A stretch of 64,000 nucleotides of DNA from Opitutaceae bacterium (GCA_015075305.1 JABTUS010000009.1:1-64000); one strand, 5' to 3'; shown: positions 52,139-61,625, numbered from the stretch's first letter. Notes: generated from the letters alone by a model not told the origin. A program made the numbers and translations.

Positions 52139-53611
52139 ATGAGAATCTATTTCATGGGAATCTGTGGAACGGCGATGGGCAATGCGGCGTTGCTGGCGCG
52201 CGCGGCCGGGCACGAGGTGCTGGGGGCCGACGCCGGGGTGTATCCGCCGATGAGCCAGGTGCTGGCGGACGCCGGCATAGCGGTCTCGGAGGGCTACGAT
52301 GCCGGGCGCCTCGCCCGGCTTGCGCCCGACTGCGTGGTCATCGGCAATGCGCTGTCGCGGGGGAATCCGGAGGTGGAATGGCTCCTCGACACAAAGGCGC
52401 TTCCGTTCACGTCTCTACCCGCGCTGCTGCACGACCTGGTGCTGCGCGACCGCCGGAACATCGTCATCGCGGGCACTCATGGAAAAACGACGACGACCGC
52501 GCTGACCGCCTTCCTTCTGCGCGAGAACGGGGCCGATCCGGGATTCCTCATCGGCGGCGTTCCCCGGGACCCGCCGATGGGCAACCATCCCGGCAGCCGC
52601 AGCGATCCGTTCGTGATTGAAGGCGACGAATACGACAGCGCCTTCTTCGACAAGCGCAGCAAGTTCATCCACTACGCGCCGCACATCGCGGTGCTGAACA
52701 ACCTGGAGTTCGATCATGCCGACATCTTTCGCGACCTCGCTGATGTGCAGCGCACGTTCTCGCACCTTACGCGAATCGTGCCGCGCTCGGGATGGATTGT
52801 GATGAATGGCGATGATGAGAATCTGCGCGCGCTTGGTCCGCTGGGGTGGACGCGGGTGGTCAGGGTGGGAACAGGTGATGAAAACGACATCAAGATTCTT
52901 GGATTTAACGAGTCGTCGGCCGGCGCAGAATTCGGCCTCACCTGGTTCGGCGAAACCTGGGGGCGCATTCACTGGAAACTTCCGGGCCTCTACAATGCCC
53001 GCAATGCCGCGGTGGCGGCGACGGCCGCCCTGCTTTCAAAAGCGAAGGGGACGGGTGGCGCGAGCCCCGTGGCGGCGGCTCGAGAGCTTTTCCGGGACGG
53101 ATTCGACTTGCGGCCGCTTGAACGCTTTCGCGGTGTGAAACGGCGCCAGGAGATTCTTCTGGAGGCGCCGGACTTTCTGCTCGTCGAGGACTTCGGGCAT
53201 CATCCCACGGCGCTGGCGGAGACGCTCGTTTCATTTCGGAACCGGTATCCCGGCCGCCGGCTGACGGCGATTTTTGAGCCGCGGAGCAATACGGCGCGCA
53301 CACGGATTCTGCAGGACGACTTCATGCGGGCACTGGCGCTGGCCGACGAAGTCCATCTCGGTGCGGTCAATCGCGCGGACAGACTTGCGGCGGACCAGAG
53401 ATTCGACAGCGAGGCGGTGGGGCGGTTTCTTCAGGAGCGAGGAGTCACCTCGCATGCCGCGGAAACAAACAGCGCGCTCCTGGATCGCCTGATCGCAAAC
53501 ACACTCGACGGCCGCCACGGTCCCCGAGTGCTGGTCTTTTTCTCGAATGGAAGCTTTGACGGCATCATCGCGAGGTATGCGGCAGCCGCCAAAGTGGCGC
53601 ATCCCGCCTGA
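52139..53611 (+). CDS. mpl: UDP-MurNAc:L-Ala-gamma-D-Glu-meso-DAP ligase (peptidoglycan recycling)
   Basis: A 490-residue Mur-ligase family enzyme that attaches recovered tripeptide to UDP-MurNAc. The N-terminal MurC-like domain starts MRIYFMGICGTAMGN, the ATP loop is AGTHGKTTTTAL, and VIEGDEYDSAFFDKRSKF and LNNLEFDHADIF are typical Mpl/MurC blocks. The C-terminal domain has LLVEDFGHHPTAL and FEPRSNTARTRI, which are characteristic of Mpl rather than MurC. The ATG at 52139 starts at the homologous segment; the frame extends earlier without homology. The stop is 12 bases from the convergent ABC ATPase gene. It implies meso-DAP peptidoglycan and a recycling route. Confidence 0.94.
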   Translation: MRIYFMGICGTAMGNAALLARAAGHEVLGADAGVYPPMSQVLADAGIAVSEGYDAGRLARLAPDCVVIGNALSRGNPEVEWLLDTKALPFTSLPALLHDLVLRDRRNIVIAGTHGKTTTTALTAFLLRENGADPGFLIGGVPRDPPMGNHPGSRSDPFVIEGDEYDSAFFDKRSKFIHYAPHIAVLNNLEFDHADIFRDLADVQRTFSHLTRIVPRSGWIVMNGDDENLRALGPLGWTRVVRVGTGDENDIKILGFNESSAGAEFGLTWFGETWGRIHWKLPGLYNARNAAVAATAALLSKAKGTGGASPVAAARELFRDGFDLRPLERFRGVKRRQEILLEAPDFLLVEDFGHHPTALAETLVSFRNRYPGRRLTAIFEPRSNTARTRILQDDFMRALALADEVHLGAVNRADRLAADQRFDSEAVGRFLQERGVTSHAAETNSALLDRLIANTLDGRHGPRVLVFFSNGSFDGIIARYAAAAKVAHPA

Positions 53612-53623
53612 CGGGGATTGCGG

Positions 53624-54418
53624 TCAGCCCGCGACCTCCGCCCGATAGCGCGGGCCTGATCTTCTGACCCGCATGGGCGCGCCAAATACTTCACTGAGCA
53701 CGCGGCTGGTGACAATGCGCCTGATTTCTCCGCTGCGGGCGATGCGGCCTGATTTCAATGCGAGCGCGTGGGTGAACGACGGGGTGATTTCCTCGATGTG
53801 ATGGGTGACAAGAACGAGCGAGGGACCCTTTGCCTGGCTCGCGAGTCGATCGATGATTTCGAGAAATCCGGTTCGCGCGACCGGATCTAGCCCGGCGCAG
53901 GGTTCGTCCAGGATGAGGATCCGAGGGCGCGCCATCAGGGCCCGTGCGATGAGGATCCGCTGGCGCTCGCCCTGCGAGAGATACAGCCATGGGCGGCCGG
54001 CCAGCTCCCCGGCTCCCATCAGGCGCAGGAGATTTCGCGCGAGCTTCCGGTCACGACGTGTGGAGGGTGCCCAGAGATCGAGCTGCGCATACCTGCCGCT
54101 GATCACCGTCTCAAGTGCGGTTTCCGCGGGGGGTATTGAAGCCTGGAGCGCGCTGCTGACAATGCCGAGCATGAGGCGAACCTCGCGCCAGTCATCGGAG
54201 CCATAGCGCCTGCCAAGGAGCTCGATGGAGCCACCCGACGGAGAAAGGTATCCCAGAAGCGTCTTCAGCAGGGATGTCTTTCCGCAGCCATTCGGTCCGA
54301 GAAGAACCCAGTGCTCCCCGTTGGCGATGGTCCAGTTGATTTCCTGGAGGATCGCGATGCTTCCGCGATTCACCGACAGGCTGCTGATCTGGAGAAGGAG
54401 TGATCGATCCGACGACAT
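53624..54418 (-). CDS. ABC transporter ATP-binding protein (stand-alone)
   Basis: A 264-residue ABC ATPase. Walker A is LLGPNGCGKTSLLKTL, the Q-loop region is MLGIVSSALQ, the signature is YLSQGERQRILIARAL, Walker B is RILILDEPCAGLD and the switch His is in LVLVTHHIEEI. All elements are intact. It resembles the YlmA/ModF-like single-domain ATPases found alone in many genomes. No permease or binding protein is adjacent, so the transport partner, if any, is elsewhere. It cannot be assumed to drive the SBP-permease fusion 2 kb away, because that class normally uses a MalK/MsmX-type ATPase with a C-terminal TOBE domain, absent here. The ATG at 54418 is preferred to a TTG at 54454. Confidence 0.92.
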   Translation of the reverse strand: MSSDRSLLLQISSLSVNRGSIAILQEINWTIANGEHWVLLGPNGCGKTSLLKTLLGYLSPSGGSIELLGRRYGSDDWREVRLMLGIVSSALQASIPPAETALETVISGRYAQLDLWAPSTRRDRKLARNLLRLMGAGELAGRPWLYLSQGERQRILIARALMARPRILILDEPCAGLDPVARTGFLEIIDRLASQAKGPSLVLVTHHIEEITPSFTHALALKSGRIARSGEIRRIVTSRVLSEVFGAPMRVRRSGPRYRAEVAG

Positions 54419-54482
54419 TGGAAAAAGTTGGGCGAATGCCTTGGCGCTGGTCAACGCCGACAGTCAGTGTATTGTGCAGGCC

Positions 54483-55910
54483 ATGCTCCCGTTACGAAGC
54501 CTGAGGATTGCAGTCTGCCTGCTGATCCTCGCCACCGGATGCAGGGTCCTGGCCCGCGCGTTCACAGTCATGGTCTACAATGTTGAAAACCTCTTCGACG
54601 ACGACGGCATTGCCGCGTATGATGACTACCAGCCATCAAACTACACCGCCGCGCACTTCAAGACCAAGCTGGAAAACATCGCGCGTGTGGTTGGCGCCAT
54701 GGAGGAGGGCAGGGGTCCGGACATCATTCTGTTTCAGGAAATCGAGGTGGATCAAACGCCTGATCGCGTTGAACCGGCGGAGAAGCGACTGCTCGAGGCA
54801 CTCGAGTCGCATGGCATGAAGGGATACATGGTCGTCGCCGGAAGCGACTCCGCCTCCCAGCGCTATGAGGATGGCAATCCGCGCGCGGTGAAATGCGTGA
54901 TCTTCACGCGCTTTCCAGTCAAGACTGTGCGCAATCACCCCACGCTGAATGCGCGCAACATCCTTGAGGTTGAGCTGGATGTTGACGGCTTCCCGCTGCA
55001 TGTGTTCGACAATCATTGGAAGTCGGGCGCGAGCGATCCGGTCACGGAAAAGATCCGCATCGCGAATGCCCGCACGCTTCGCACGCGTGTCGATGAGATC
55101 CTCCGAGCCGACCCGCATGCCGACATCATCCTGGGCGGGGACTTCAACTCCCAGTACAACCAGAGTCGCGTCATGAGGGAGCGGATGCCGGTGACCGGCT
55201 TGAACAGCGTGCTGGGATCGCAGGGCAATGAGCTCGCGATCCGAGGGAAAACGCGTGATCTCTACAATCTGTGGTTTGAACTGCCTTCCGAGGAGCGCGG
55301 AAGCGACACGTATCGCGGGGATTGGGGAACACTGATTCAGATTATCATATCGCGCGGCCTCTATGACTACAAGGGCGTGCAGTATGTCGACAATTCGTTC
55401 GGAGTTCTCCGCCTGAAGGGAATCAATGCGACCCCGGAGGGAACTCCCCTGAGATGGACGAACGATGGCCCCGCGGGCGCGGGGTGTTCGGATCACTTTC
55501 CCGTTTACGCGCATTTCAGGACTGTGTCGGACAACCGGCCTGACAAGTGGATGACGTTGAACAGGCCATCCCCGAGCAACGACAGTCCCGCGCATCCACC
55601 CAAGGCTCCTGAAAGAGCCTACGATCTGGCGGCGGCGGTCAAGCTGTCGGATGTGGCTGACGTGACTGCACTGCGCAGCGGAAAGTACGATGGCAGGCTT
55701 GCGTGGGTTGAGGCCAGAGTGGGAGAGGGTCACCGCCTGAACGTCCTGCTGAGAGGCGAAACCTGGGACGTGTGGGTGCCTGAACCTGCGTTGAGGGAAA
55801 AGATTCGTGCGCGGTGGCGGGAAGGAGAGAAGGTTTCATTTTATGGAGTTCTGGGTCGATTCAAGGGAGTGTGGCAGTTCACGATCCAGCGAGCGGAGTG
55901 GGTGCCCTAG
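54483..55910 (+). CDS. Endonuclease/exonuclease/phosphatase family protein, exported
   Basis: A 475-residue member of the EEP fold. The N-terminus is a signal-like segment (LRIAVCLLILATGCRVLA), possibly a lipoprotein (ATGC). Catalytic blocks are present: MVYNVENLFD (Asn), IILFQEIE (Glu), FDNHWKS (His), ILGGDFNSQY (Asp, Asn) and CSDHFPVYAHF (final Asp-His). About 100 C-terminal residues after position 370 form a small beta-rich part (WVEARVGEG, VKVSFYGVLGRFKGVW-like) resembling an OB-fold found after some extracellular nucleases. Extracellular DNase or phosphodiesterase activity is likely. It is divergent from the ABC ATPase gene by 64 bases and 127 bases before a second EEP gene. Confidence 0.88.
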   Translation: MLPLRSLRIAVCLLILATGCRVLARAFTVMVYNVENLFDDDGIAAYDDYQPSNYTAAHFKTKLENIARVVGAMEEGRGPDIILFQEIEVDQTPDRVEPAEKRLLEALESHGMKGYMVVAGSDSASQRYEDGNPRAVKCVIFTRFPVKTVRNHPTLNARNILEVELDVDGFPLHVFDNHWKSGASDPVTEKIRIANARTLRTRVDEILRADPHADIILGGDFNSQYNQSRVMRERMPVTGLNSVLGSQGNELAIRGKTRDLYNLWFELPSEERGSDTYRGDWGTLIQIIISRGLYDYKGVQYVDNSFGVLRLKGINATPEGTPLRWTNDGPAGAGCSDHFPVYAHFRTVSDNRPDKWMTLNRPSPSNDSPAHPPKAPERAYDLAAAVKLSDVADVTALRSGKYDGRLAWVEARVGEGHRLNVLLRGETWDVWVPEPALREKIRARWREGEKVSFYGVLGRFKGVWQFTIQRAEWVP

Positions 55911-56037
55911 GGACGCCATCCATGCGCCGTGGGCGGCCTCCCGCCGGCCGATGCGAAGACTTTGCGCAGGTTGATGCGGTGATGCTCTGGCGCAGGTTTT
56001 ACTTTTCACCTCTTGAATGTGGGTGCACGGTGTGGCG

Positions 56038-56841
56038 ATGCAGCGCCTGAGGCTTGTCACCTTCAACATCGCCCACGGGCGCGGACTGATGCCCATCCAG
56101 GGACTGACCACCGCGCGAAAGATCCGCTCCAATCTGCGCAAGATCGCCAGACTGCTGACTGAGTTGAAGCCCGATATCGTGGCGATTCAGGAGATCGATG
56201 AGTTTTCGCGATGGGCGGGCAACTTCGATCACCTCGAATATCTCAGGGACTTTGCGGATTTTCCCCATGCTGTCTTTGGCATCAACAACAGGAGAGAGGG
56301 GCTCATCAACCTGGCCTATGGGAATGCATTCCTATCCAAACACCCCATTGTCGATTCCGAGGCGGTCGTGTTTGGCCGCAGCCGGGTCGGAGAGAAGGGT
56401 TTTCTCTTCGGGGAATTTGATGTCGAGGGGTGGAGCGTGCCCATAGTGAACCTTCATCTCCACTATGCTTCGCGCCAGCGGCGCTTTCGGCAGATGAACC
56501 GACTGCTTGCCTATCTCAGCGAAAAGGAGCGGTTGCGCCCGGATCGCTGGGATGTGTCACCGATTGTCTGCGGCGACTTCAACAATCCAGGCTCGCATCG
56601 GGGGGACGCCACCTCATCCCTGCTCAGCCACCTGTATGACTATGACGACTACACGCTGCATCCGCGCGCGGGCCGGACATTCCCCTCCCCGCTGCCGAGC
56701 AGGCAGCTTGATTTCGTTTTTCTTCCGCCCGGCTGCAATGACGTGCGGAGCGACGTCATAAAGTCGGTCCTGTCGGATCACCGACCGGTTCTTGTGGAGT
56801 TTTCGCTTCCAGCCAGCAGGCCTGCGACCACTACCAGGTGA
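56038..56841 (+). CDS. Endonuclease/exonuclease/phosphatase family protein
   Basis: About 267 residues of the EEP superfamily without a signal peptide. Key blocks are LRLVTFNIAHGRG (Asn), DIVAIQEIDEF (Glu), NAFLSKHPI, VNLHLHYASRQRR (His), IVCGDFNNPGSHRG (Asp, Asn), RQLDFVFLPP (Asp) and VLSDHRPVLVEF (Asp-His). The active site is complete. The form is that of the small phosphodiesterases/metal-dependent hydrolases related to YbhP. An ATG at 56017 adds seven residues; 56038 is preferred because GGTGTGGCG stands before it. It overlaps the convergent pilin-like gene by 11 bases at its 3' end. Confidence 0.88.
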   Translation: MQRLRLVTFNIAHGRGLMPIQGLTTARKIRSNLRKIARLLTELKPDIVAIQEIDEFSRWAGNFDHLEYLRDFADFPHAVFGINNRREGLINLAYGNAFLSKHPIVDSEAVVFGRSRVGEKGFLFGEFDVEGWSVPIVNLHLHYASRQRRFRQMNRLLAYLSEKERLRPDRWDVSPIVCGDFNNPGSHRGDATSSLLSHLYDYDDYTLHPRAGRTFPSPLPSRQLDFVFLPPGCNDVRSDVIKSVLSDHRPVLVEFSLPASRPATTTR

Positions 56842-58792
56842 ACAGGTCTCCGCGATGAAACTCGGTGGTTGATGGAGTCCAGGCGGGAGGATTGTTCGCA
56901 AGCTGCTGGTCGAAATCCAGCGTGCGGGTCTGCGGCTGATAGTAGGTGCGATTGCCCTCGAAATCGTAGTCGCGGAACACGCCAGTCATGTATTCCGACT
57001 GGAAGAGTTGCACGAGCGAACCCTTGATTTCCAGGTTCACTGCGCCGTAGTCCCAGTCCTCCAGCATGCGCACCAGATTCTGCACGCCGCCGCTGTTCGT
57101 GCGCGAAGTCTTGTCCATCGGCAGCGTGTCATCGGCGGTTGATGGCGAGTTTCCAGTCAGAATGGCGGAGTTCACCTTCATCAGCTTGATGGCGTCCGGC
57201 GAAGTGTCGCTTGGCATTGAAGCCAGTCGGTCATCTAGAATCTTGTCGGAATTGGCGTCGTCCCAGCCCTCCGACAGGACAGTAACGGCATCTCCCATCA
57301 CGGCGCAGGGATTGTTCACACCCGATGAGATCTCGGTGGTGTTGTAGTTGCCCTGGATGTACACGCCATTGTTGGAAACAACAGCAAAACCCTTGGGATG
57401 CCCGTCCGCATCGTTCAGTTGCGGTGTGCTCGCCCCGTTTTTCAGACGAATGCCGTTTCCAAGTCCGGTGTCGTTGGTGTTGTCGTGAATGTACAGCACG
57501 CCATTGAAGGCGCCGGTGAGCGACGGCGTGGATTCCAGGGTCTGCTTCAGCTTGGCGACATCCACCGTGGTCATCTTGATGTTGGTCTTTTCGCGGCGAT
57601 CGAAGACGGGCTTGCGCTGCTCCGGGAAGATTTCGCTCATCTTGGTGGGGCCGATGTCGGCGTTGAAGGCGCTTGGGTTGGTCTTGGTGCCGACGTTGAC
57701 AACGGGATTGCCATCGCCATCCACGTTTATGGTCACGATGATGCCCGCTCGATTGTACATGCGGCGGGATTCGATCGTCGGCTCCATTTCATTGTCGGCG
57801 AGTGGATTTCCGGCCTTCAACGGAGGAGGAGCAATCACGGAACGATAGACGTCGTTGTCCGTGGGGTATGCGTCCGGATAGTCCGCGACAGCCTTTGTGA
57901 CGTTGACGCCGCCGACAAAGTTTTCGGGTGCGGCCAGCTTTCTGGCCTGTTGCGTCATATTGGCGAGCGATTCGGTGTCGTCCGCATAGCCGTCTTCGAG
58001 ATTCGGATCAAATATCGGCGGCTTCAGGGTGGAGGTTCCCCAGGCACCTGGCTTCCGGTAGCTGGTTCCGGAATTGTCGGTGGCGCCATTGACGGAGTCG
58101 ACAAAGTAGAGTTTGTCGGTGATGAGAAGGTTGTTTCCAGCACCGGTCTGCGCGCCGACATAGGCGCTTCCGTTGGTGGAGATCGGTCCCTTGATGATCA
58201 TTTCCTGTGAATTTGCGATCTCCAGATCGTCCTGATAGAACACGGCATACTGGAGCAGAGACGTTTCCGAGCGAACGAAACGGCGTCCGGCGCGATACTC
58301 AATTGTGCCGAAGACCGGGTCGTTTCGGGTCACGCGTATTCTGGCAATGAAGTAGTAGTTGCGGCCGATTCGTTCGGTTGTTCCCGGCTTGAGGCCAATG
58401 GCGCTTCCGTCGCCGCCTGGGTTGACGCTGTGGTATTCAAGCGTGCGGGCGACCTCCCAGTTGTTCGACTGCAGGTCCTTTGAAAACGGAACGGCTTCCG
58501 CAGTTGAAGAGCCCCGGTCCTGCACGACGCCGGCAGTGATCAAACTTGCCTCCAGGTTCGCAGAACTCGTGCCCTTGTTGATTTCTGCTATCCATCGAAA
58601 GAACAGGTACTCCATTTCACTTTCCGCGATTAGCTTGGCTTTCTCCAGGCGCGTTTGGCGCACGGAGTTGCGCTGCGTGTTGGCACTGAATTTCAACACG
58701 CTGCCCAGGACGATCGAGAGAACTACCACGACAATGACAACAGCTATGAGGGTGCTGCCATTTCGCGTCAGGTGATGACGTTGCGAGCGCAT
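56831..58792 (-). CDS. PilX-like minor pilin / pilus-assembly protein
   Basis: A 653-residue protein with an N-terminal hydrophobic helix (GSTLIAVVIVVVVLSIVLGS, residues 13-32) followed by a long helix (SANTQRNSVRQTRLEKAKLIAESEMEYL), the layout of the PilX/PulK-type minor pilins, though it lacks a strict prepilin FTLxE site. The remaining 580 residues are beta-rich and Asn/Asp/Thr-rich, with a YYFIARIRVTRNDPVFG block. It is the last gene of a three-gene minus-strand unit whose upstream members are clear prepilins, starting 33 bases after the second. Role in type IV pilus or type II secretion is inferred from context. Function of the large C-terminal part is unknown. Confidence 0.68.
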   Translation of the reverse strand: MRSQRHHLTRNGSTLIAVVIVVVVLSIVLGSVLKFSANTQRNSVRQTRLEKAKLIAESEMEYLFFRWIAEINKGTSSANLEASLITAGVVQDRGSSTAEAVPFSKDLQSNNWEVARTLEYHSVNPGGDGSAIGLKPGTTERIGRNYYFIARIRVTRNDPVFGTIEYRAGRRFVRSETSLLQYAVFYQDDLEIANSQEMIIKGPISTNGSAYVGAQTGAGNNLLITDKLYFVDSVNGATDNSGTSYRKPGAWGTSTLKPPIFDPNLEDGYADDTESLANMTQQARKLAAPENFVGGVNVTKAVADYPDAYPTDNDVYRSVIAPPPLKAGNPLADNEMEPTIESRRMYNRAGIIVTINVDGDGNPVVNVGTKTNPSAFNADIGPTKMSEIFPEQRKPVFDRREKTNIKMTTVDVAKLKQTLESTPSLTGAFNGVLYIHDNTNDTGLGNGIRLKNGASTPQLNDADGHPKGFAVVSNNGVYIQGNYNTTEISSGVNNPCAVMGDAVTVLSEGWDDANSDKILDDRLASMPSDTSPDAIKLMKVNSAILTGNSPSTADDTLPMDKTSRTNSGGVQNLVRMLEDWDYGAVNLEIKGSLVQLFQSEYMTGVFRDYDFEGNRTYYQPQTRTLDFDQQLANNPPAWTPSTTEFHRGDLFTW

Positions 58793-58824
58793 GACTATTG
58801 GAGGCGAGATTGTTGGTGATAGGA

Positions 58825-61026
58825 TCAGGAATCAGGCGGACGCGTGGGCGTCGGCGTCGGACGATTCGTCGGTGTCGGCGTTGGTGTCGGTGTCGGCGTC
58901 GGAGTCGGGGAAGGAGTCGGCGACGGTGTTGGCGTGGGTGTTGGTGAAGGTGTAGGCGTCGGCGAAGGAGTCGGTGTGGGTGTCGGCGAAGGCGTTGGCG
59001 TTGGCGACGGTGTGGGCGTCGGCGAAGGTGTCGGCGTGGGTGTGGGCGACGGCGTGGGTGAAGGTGTGGGCGTCGGCGAAGGTGTCGGCGTGGGTGTTGG
59101 TGAAGGTGTGGGCGTCGGCGAAGGCGTCGGTGTGGGTGTGGGCGAAGGCGTCGGTGTCGGCGAAGGCGTCGGTGTAGGTGTGGGCGAAGGCGTCGGTGTC
59201 GGCGTGGGGCGAGCGGTCGGCGTGGGCGTTGGTGTTGGTGTCGGGGTTGGACGCGCCGTTGGCGTGGGCGTTGGTGTCGGGGTGGGACGCGCTGTTGGTG
59301 TTGGCGAAGGCGTGGGCGTCGGGGTTGGACGCGCGGTCGGAGTGGGTGTTGGCGTCGGAGTTGGGCGCGCTGTTGGTGTCGGGGTTGGACGCGCGGTCGG
59401 AGTGGGTGTTGGCGTTGGAGTTGGGCGCGCTGTCGGTGTCGGCGTGGGAGTTGGCGTCACCGTTGGGCGCGCTGTGGGGCGAGCGGTGGGCGTTGGTGTT
59501 GGAGAAGGCGTGGGACGCGCGGTCGGGGTGGGAGTTGGCGTCACCGTTGGGCGCGCTGTCGGTGTTGGTGTCGGAGTGGGTGATGGCGTCGGCGTGGTTG
59601 TGGGACGCGCCGTGGGAGTCGGCGTGGGCGTCGGCGAAGGTGTCGGCCGGGCGGTCGGCGTGGGCGTCGGCGAAGGAGTTGGCGTCGGTGTGGGCCGGGC
59701 GGTCGGCGTGGGTGTCGGCGAGGGAGTTGGCGTCGGTGTGGGCCGCGCGGTTGGCGTGGGCGTAGGCGAAGGCGTTGGCGTCGGTGTAGGGCGCGCGGTT
59801 GGCGTGGGCGTAGGCGAAGGCGTTGGGGTCGGAGTAGGCCGCGCAGTTGGCGTGGGCGTCGGCGAAGGCGTTGGAGTCGGAGTAGGGCGCGCAGTGGGCG
59901 TCGGCGAGGGCGTCGGAGACGGGGTCGGGGACGGTGTCGGCGTGGGTGTCGGGGTGGGAGGCACCGCGGTCGGGGTCGGTGTTGGCGATGGTGACGGCGT
60001 GGGAGAAGGCGTTGGCGACGGCGTGGGAGAAGGCGTTGGCGTGGGTGTTTCCGTTGGCGTGGGTGTCGGGGTGGGTGTTGGCGACGGCTCCGCCGTTGGT
60101 GCCACAGTTGGAGTCGGGCTCGGTGTCGGGATGTAGTTCAGCGCGAAAGAAGCGCCTGATTTGTTCACGAGCAGACCGGCAACGACATTGTTGTTGTAGA
60201 AATCCGCCTGCCCGGTCTGAATCGCAACCTCGTCCTCCTTGCGGCTGTGCAGCGCCAGGGTGAAGTCAGCGTAGAAAGTGGTGTTTGTTGTCGAACCCGA
60301 GCCTACGCGCCGGAAGGGATACTGCTCGGCGACAATCGGCGCGACGAGCACCTTGGGCGTGCCTGGTGAGGCGGCATCGTAGTTCTCATACCAGACGAAG
60401 GAAGGTTCAGTGTTGACGACCGTGGCTTCATACGCCCGCTCGCGTTGAAAGGTCGCGACCTGCAGGGCCTGGATGTCGATCGCGGCGCCGGCCATCGCTT
60501 GTATGGAGCTTGCAAACGTAAGCGTGACAGGACCACTGGGACGCTCATCAGTGACCGTGACTATTTTTGCACCCTTGCCTCCATTGAGCTGCGGCGAGCC
60601 AACCGACACGTAGTCGCCCGCCATCGGGTGCGTGTCGGGATGGAGGTTGTCGACAATGAGACTTGTGCTTCCCGTGCTGGTGAAGCGAGTGACACCCGGA
60701 AGGCCCAGGTTGACGCGGTAGGTGAGGCGGCTGTAAGTGCCCGCAATGGAGGGACTCTCGTTGACAAAATTGTCGGCCTTCAGGTCGTCGGCGAGAGACA
60801 TTTCGCGACTCAGGTGATCGAACGAGAAACGGCCGGTGACACTGACCTTGTTGAGGGTGGTGATTTTCTTCGCGGTTACATTGCCACTGATGAAGATCGA
60901 TCCGGCGGCGATCAGCACAATGCTGGCGACGGCGATCGTGACGAGGATTTCGCCGAGTGTAAACGCGGAGGCGCCTGACTTGCGCAAGGTGTGCCGCCTG
61001 CTCCAATGTTTGAGAAATTTGCTCAT
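58825..61026 (-). CDS. Prepilin-type protein with very long Thr-Pro repeat tail
   Basis: A 733-residue protein. The N-terminus is a type IV prepilin leader with the cleavage and methylation site A|FTLGE (residues 21-25) and the hydrophobic helix [20 protein letters not shown]. Residues 26-300 form a globular part, PilW-like by position. From about residue 300 to the stop the sequence is almost only Thr, Pro, Ser, Ala and Arg, in TP dipeptides broken by TARP units. Translated from DNA 58828-60129 this tail is over half the protein. The start ATG overlaps the upstream pilin stop (ATGA at 61023-61026), so both are coupled. The tail may span the cell wall or carry glycans, but this is inference. 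Confidence 0.82.
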   Translation of the reverse strand: MSKFLKHWSRRHTLRKSGASAFTLGEILVTIAVASIVLIAAGSIFISGNVTAKKITTLNKVSVTGRFSFDHLSREMSLADDLKADNFVNESPSIAGTYSRLTYRVNLGLPGVTRFTSTGSTSLIVDNLHPDTHPMAGDYVSVGSPQLNGGKGAKIVTVTDERPSGPVTLTFASSIQAMAGAAIDIQALQVATFQRERAYEATVVNTEPSFVWYENYDAASPGTPKVLVAPIVAEQYPFRRVGSGSTTNTTFYADFTLALHSRKEDEVAIQTGQADFYNNNVVAGLLVNKSGASFALNYIPTPSPTPTVAPTAEPSPTPTPTPTPTETPTPTPSPTPSPTPSPTPSPSPTPTPTAVPPTPTPTPTPSPTPSPTPSPTPTARPTPTPTPSPTPTPTARPTPTPTPSPTPTPTARPTPTPTPSPTPTPTARPTPTPTPSPTPTPTARPTPTPTPSPTPTPTARPTPSPTPTPTPTARPTTTPTPSPTPTPTPTARPTVTPTPTPTARPTPSPTPTPTARPTARPTVTPTPTPTPTARPTPTPTPTPTARPTPTPTARPTPTPTPTPTARPTPTPTPSPTPTARPTPTPTPTPTARPTPTPTPTPTPTARPTPTPTPSPTPTPTPSPTPTPSPTPTPTPSPTPTPSPTPTPTPSPTPTPSPTPSPTPTPTPSPTPTPSPTPTPSPTPTPTPSPTPTPSPTPTPTPSPTPSPTPTPTPTPTPTPTNRPTPTPTRPPDS
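58828..60129 (-). repeat. Low-complexity Thr-Pro coding repeat array
   Basis: About 1.3 kb of near-hexameric repeat (on the plus strand GGCGTN units, coding ACGCC-type Thr-Pro on the minus strand). Between about 59640 and 59890 there are five near-identical tandem 48-bp units encoding [16 protein letters not shown]. Nearer the 5' end of the tail and at its 3' end the units vary in length (8-18 residues) or lose the TARP break. Slippage during replication can change the copy number, so length may differ between strains or clones. Confidence 0.9.
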
Positions 61027-61625
61027 GGGACTCGGCGGACGAGGCTCAGGGTCTGCTCATACGGCACATTGTTGAATGTGTAGGTGATCTTGAATTTTCC
61101 CCGCAGAAGGATCCCTGCGGAGGAGGCGATGCCCACGCTGTCCACATCCCCCGTGCTGTTGAGAAGACGAACCTCGCGTGTCACGAGGGCATCGGTGATC
61201 AGGGCCCCGGTGGTTTCGCCAAGTGTCACCTTCAGGCCGGAGGCTGCATTGGCGGATGTGCCGACCAGGCCCTGCCAGACCAGTCCTTCTCCCGTGGGTC
61301 CTGTCGTAACCTTGAACAGCGGATTGAACACGCCGGCATTTTCCGCCTGACGCGTGAGAAACTGATCGCCGATTGACTTGAGCACATAGCGCGCATGATC
61401 GCGGTAGCGGGTGTTGGCGGCCGTGCGGTAGGCGAGGACGAGGCCGGAGAGGATCGAAACGGAGACCAGGCCGAGAACGAGTGTCGCGATGATCGCCTCG
61501 ACAAGGGTGAATCCGCCCGCGTTTGAAATGAATGAAGTGCGCGCGCCGGGCTTCCGAATCGGGCCAGGTATGTCATGGCCGGATCCGAACGAGCGGAAAT
61601 GCGGGAGATTGGAGTTTGTGTTCAA
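61023..61625 (-). CDS. Prepilin-type minor pilin (PilV-like)
   Basis: A 200-residue protein with a prepilin leader of about 37 residues and the site G|FTLVE (residues 38-42), followed by [24 protein letters not shown]. It has a C-terminal beta-rich globular domain ([19 protein letters not shown]). By position (first of three) and size it resembles PilV-like minor pilins. Its stop overlaps the next start (ATGA), showing coupling with the TP-tailed pilin. No prepilin peptidase or pilus ATPase gene is in the window. The 211 bases upstream of it (61626-61836), shared with the divergent DUF2298 gene, hold no gene. Confidence 0.85.
   Translation of the reverse strand: MNTNSNLPHFRSFGSGHDIPGPIRKPGARTSFISNAGGFTLVEAIIATLVLGLVSVSILSGLVLAYRTAANTRYRDHARYVLKSIGDQFLTRQAENAGVFNPLFKVTTGPTGEGLVWQGLVGTSANAASGLKVTLGETTGALITDALVTREVRLLNSTGDVDSVGIASSAGILLRGKFKITYTFNNVPYEQTLSLVRRVP

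Noticed and set aside
53624-54418. The lone ABC ATPase as the motor of the SBP-permease fusion
   Set aside because: It is on the opposite strand, separated by mpl, and lacks the C-terminal regulatory domain normal for carbohydrate importer ATPases.
58828-60129. CRISPR-like regularity of the repeat array
   Set aside because: Units are directly adjacent without unique spacers, the period is 6 or 48 bp, and the stretch is in frame with a protein. No cas gene is present.
58844-60136. A 430-codon plus-strand frame reading Val-Gly repeats
   Set aside because: It is the complement of the Thr-Pro coding repeat; the hexameric repeat simply leaves several frames open. There is no leader, RBS or domain, whereas the minus strand has a prepilin start and coupling to its neighbour.
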